This document shows, piece after piece, positions 63,740 to 64,000 of a stretch of DNA of 64,000 nucleotides. The notes beneath the pieces were generated by a model. It saw nothing but the letters and a program-made list of their open reading frames with translations, did no database searches and was not told where the DNA came from. Position numbers and translations under genes: made by a program. Positions within the stretch are counted from its first letter, which is position 1. The number at the start of each line of letters is the position of its first letter. Origin of the DNA: Hymenolepis diminuta (Eukaryota; Platyhelminthes; Cestoda; Cyclophyllidea; Hymenolepididae); assembly GCA_900708905.1 (NCBI GenBank), contig CAADRB010000077.1:275326-339325 (forward strand). Reading direction: 5' to 3'.

Positions 63740-64000
63740 CCGGAAATCAATACTCTGCCAAGATTTTCCTTCAAGAAGAAAAGACGACTGAGTAGGTGGA
63801 TGCCACAAGACTTGTTGGAAAAGGGAATGGCATCGAAATCATGTAAAACTCACCACACAGATAAAAAAAGGTGAATAGCTTCCCTCTAATACAGCAGTTG
63901 ACCCGATAATTCCGGAGCTCAGATGAAGGACATCTGTATATTCTATACATTTTCAATGTTGAAATGCATCTTGCTGAGAGCTTTTGAGACATGTCATGCA
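63740..64000 (-). pseudogene. F3 first-exon copy, cut by the window edge
   Basis: Minus strand matches 43256-43480 closely (ctcagcaagatgcatttcaa; YTDVLHLSSGIIGSTAV), with TAA and other changes. The intron and start of the next block (63790-63830) are still recognisable. The best-preserved of the F3 scraps. Confidence 0.5.

Overview
The window looks like nuclear DNA of a metazoan, most likely a parasitic flatworm and possibly a tapeworm. Coding pieces are short, interrupted by small introns (about 40-75 bp, a few of 100-375 bp), and carry TATA/CCAAT promoters and AATAAA signals. There are no operons, ribosome-binding sites or long bacterial-type genes. The flatworm assignment is an inference from intron size and composition; a dense array of Kelch-family copies alone does not prove it.

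Almost the whole window is a cluster of decayed, rearranged copies of one gene family encoding BTB-BACK-Kelch proteins (KLHL type, usually substrate adaptors of cullin-3 ubiquitin ligases). By comparing copies I derived a ten-exon structure, used below: E1 (102 nt, start codon, first part of BTB), E2 (rest of BTB core), E3 (end of BTB), E4 (BACK), E5 (linker), E6-E9 (Kelch propeller) and E10 (C-terminus). Copy A (3621-6276, +) has all ten exons but several disabling changes. B (7044-6540, -), C (15810-16566, +), D (20790-19370, -), F (39390-37840, -), G (40100-40690, +), H (46640-45050, -), I (57600-56840, -), J (54190-53470, -), K (62880-63250, +), L (55100-54890, -), M (47871-48185, +), N (51205-51640, +), O (52090-52620, +) and P (31320-31731, +) are partial or broken. 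Copy E (26556-25223, -) is the exception. It has lost E1-E4, but E6-E10 splice into one open frame of 294 codons with its own TATA box and AATAAA, so it may be a working Kelch-only gene.

A second branch, S2, has the promoter fused to a scrap of E4, then E6-E8, with a shared in-frame stop and a shared 2-nt insertion. It occurs at about 11.5-12.8, 27.5-28.8, 39.4-40.0, 49.2-50.0 and 55.9-56.8 kb. A third branch, S3, has three E7/E8 scraps at 53.1, 58.0 and 59.6 kb. A fourth element, S4, is a Kelch-like terminal exon at 1.5 and 60.1 kb with a trace at 19.3 kb. Between the copies lie other repeated coding-like cassettes of unknown identity (called F2-F10 here) and non-coding repeats (R1-R12), so few stretches are single copy. 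A 2.6-kb inverted repeat (21301-23933) has outer arms of 570 bp that look identical.

The clearest candidates for genes unrelated to Kelch are the F3 locus (43.15-44.3 kb), an acidic exon (42367-42588), an F6 exon (30411-30223, -), two reading frames at 58.2-59.2 kb, and a short membrane-type frame inside the palindrome arm (23812-23946). None could be named with confidence. A 951-bp run of N (60834-61784) is flanked by nearly identical sequence and is probably a scaffolding artefact.
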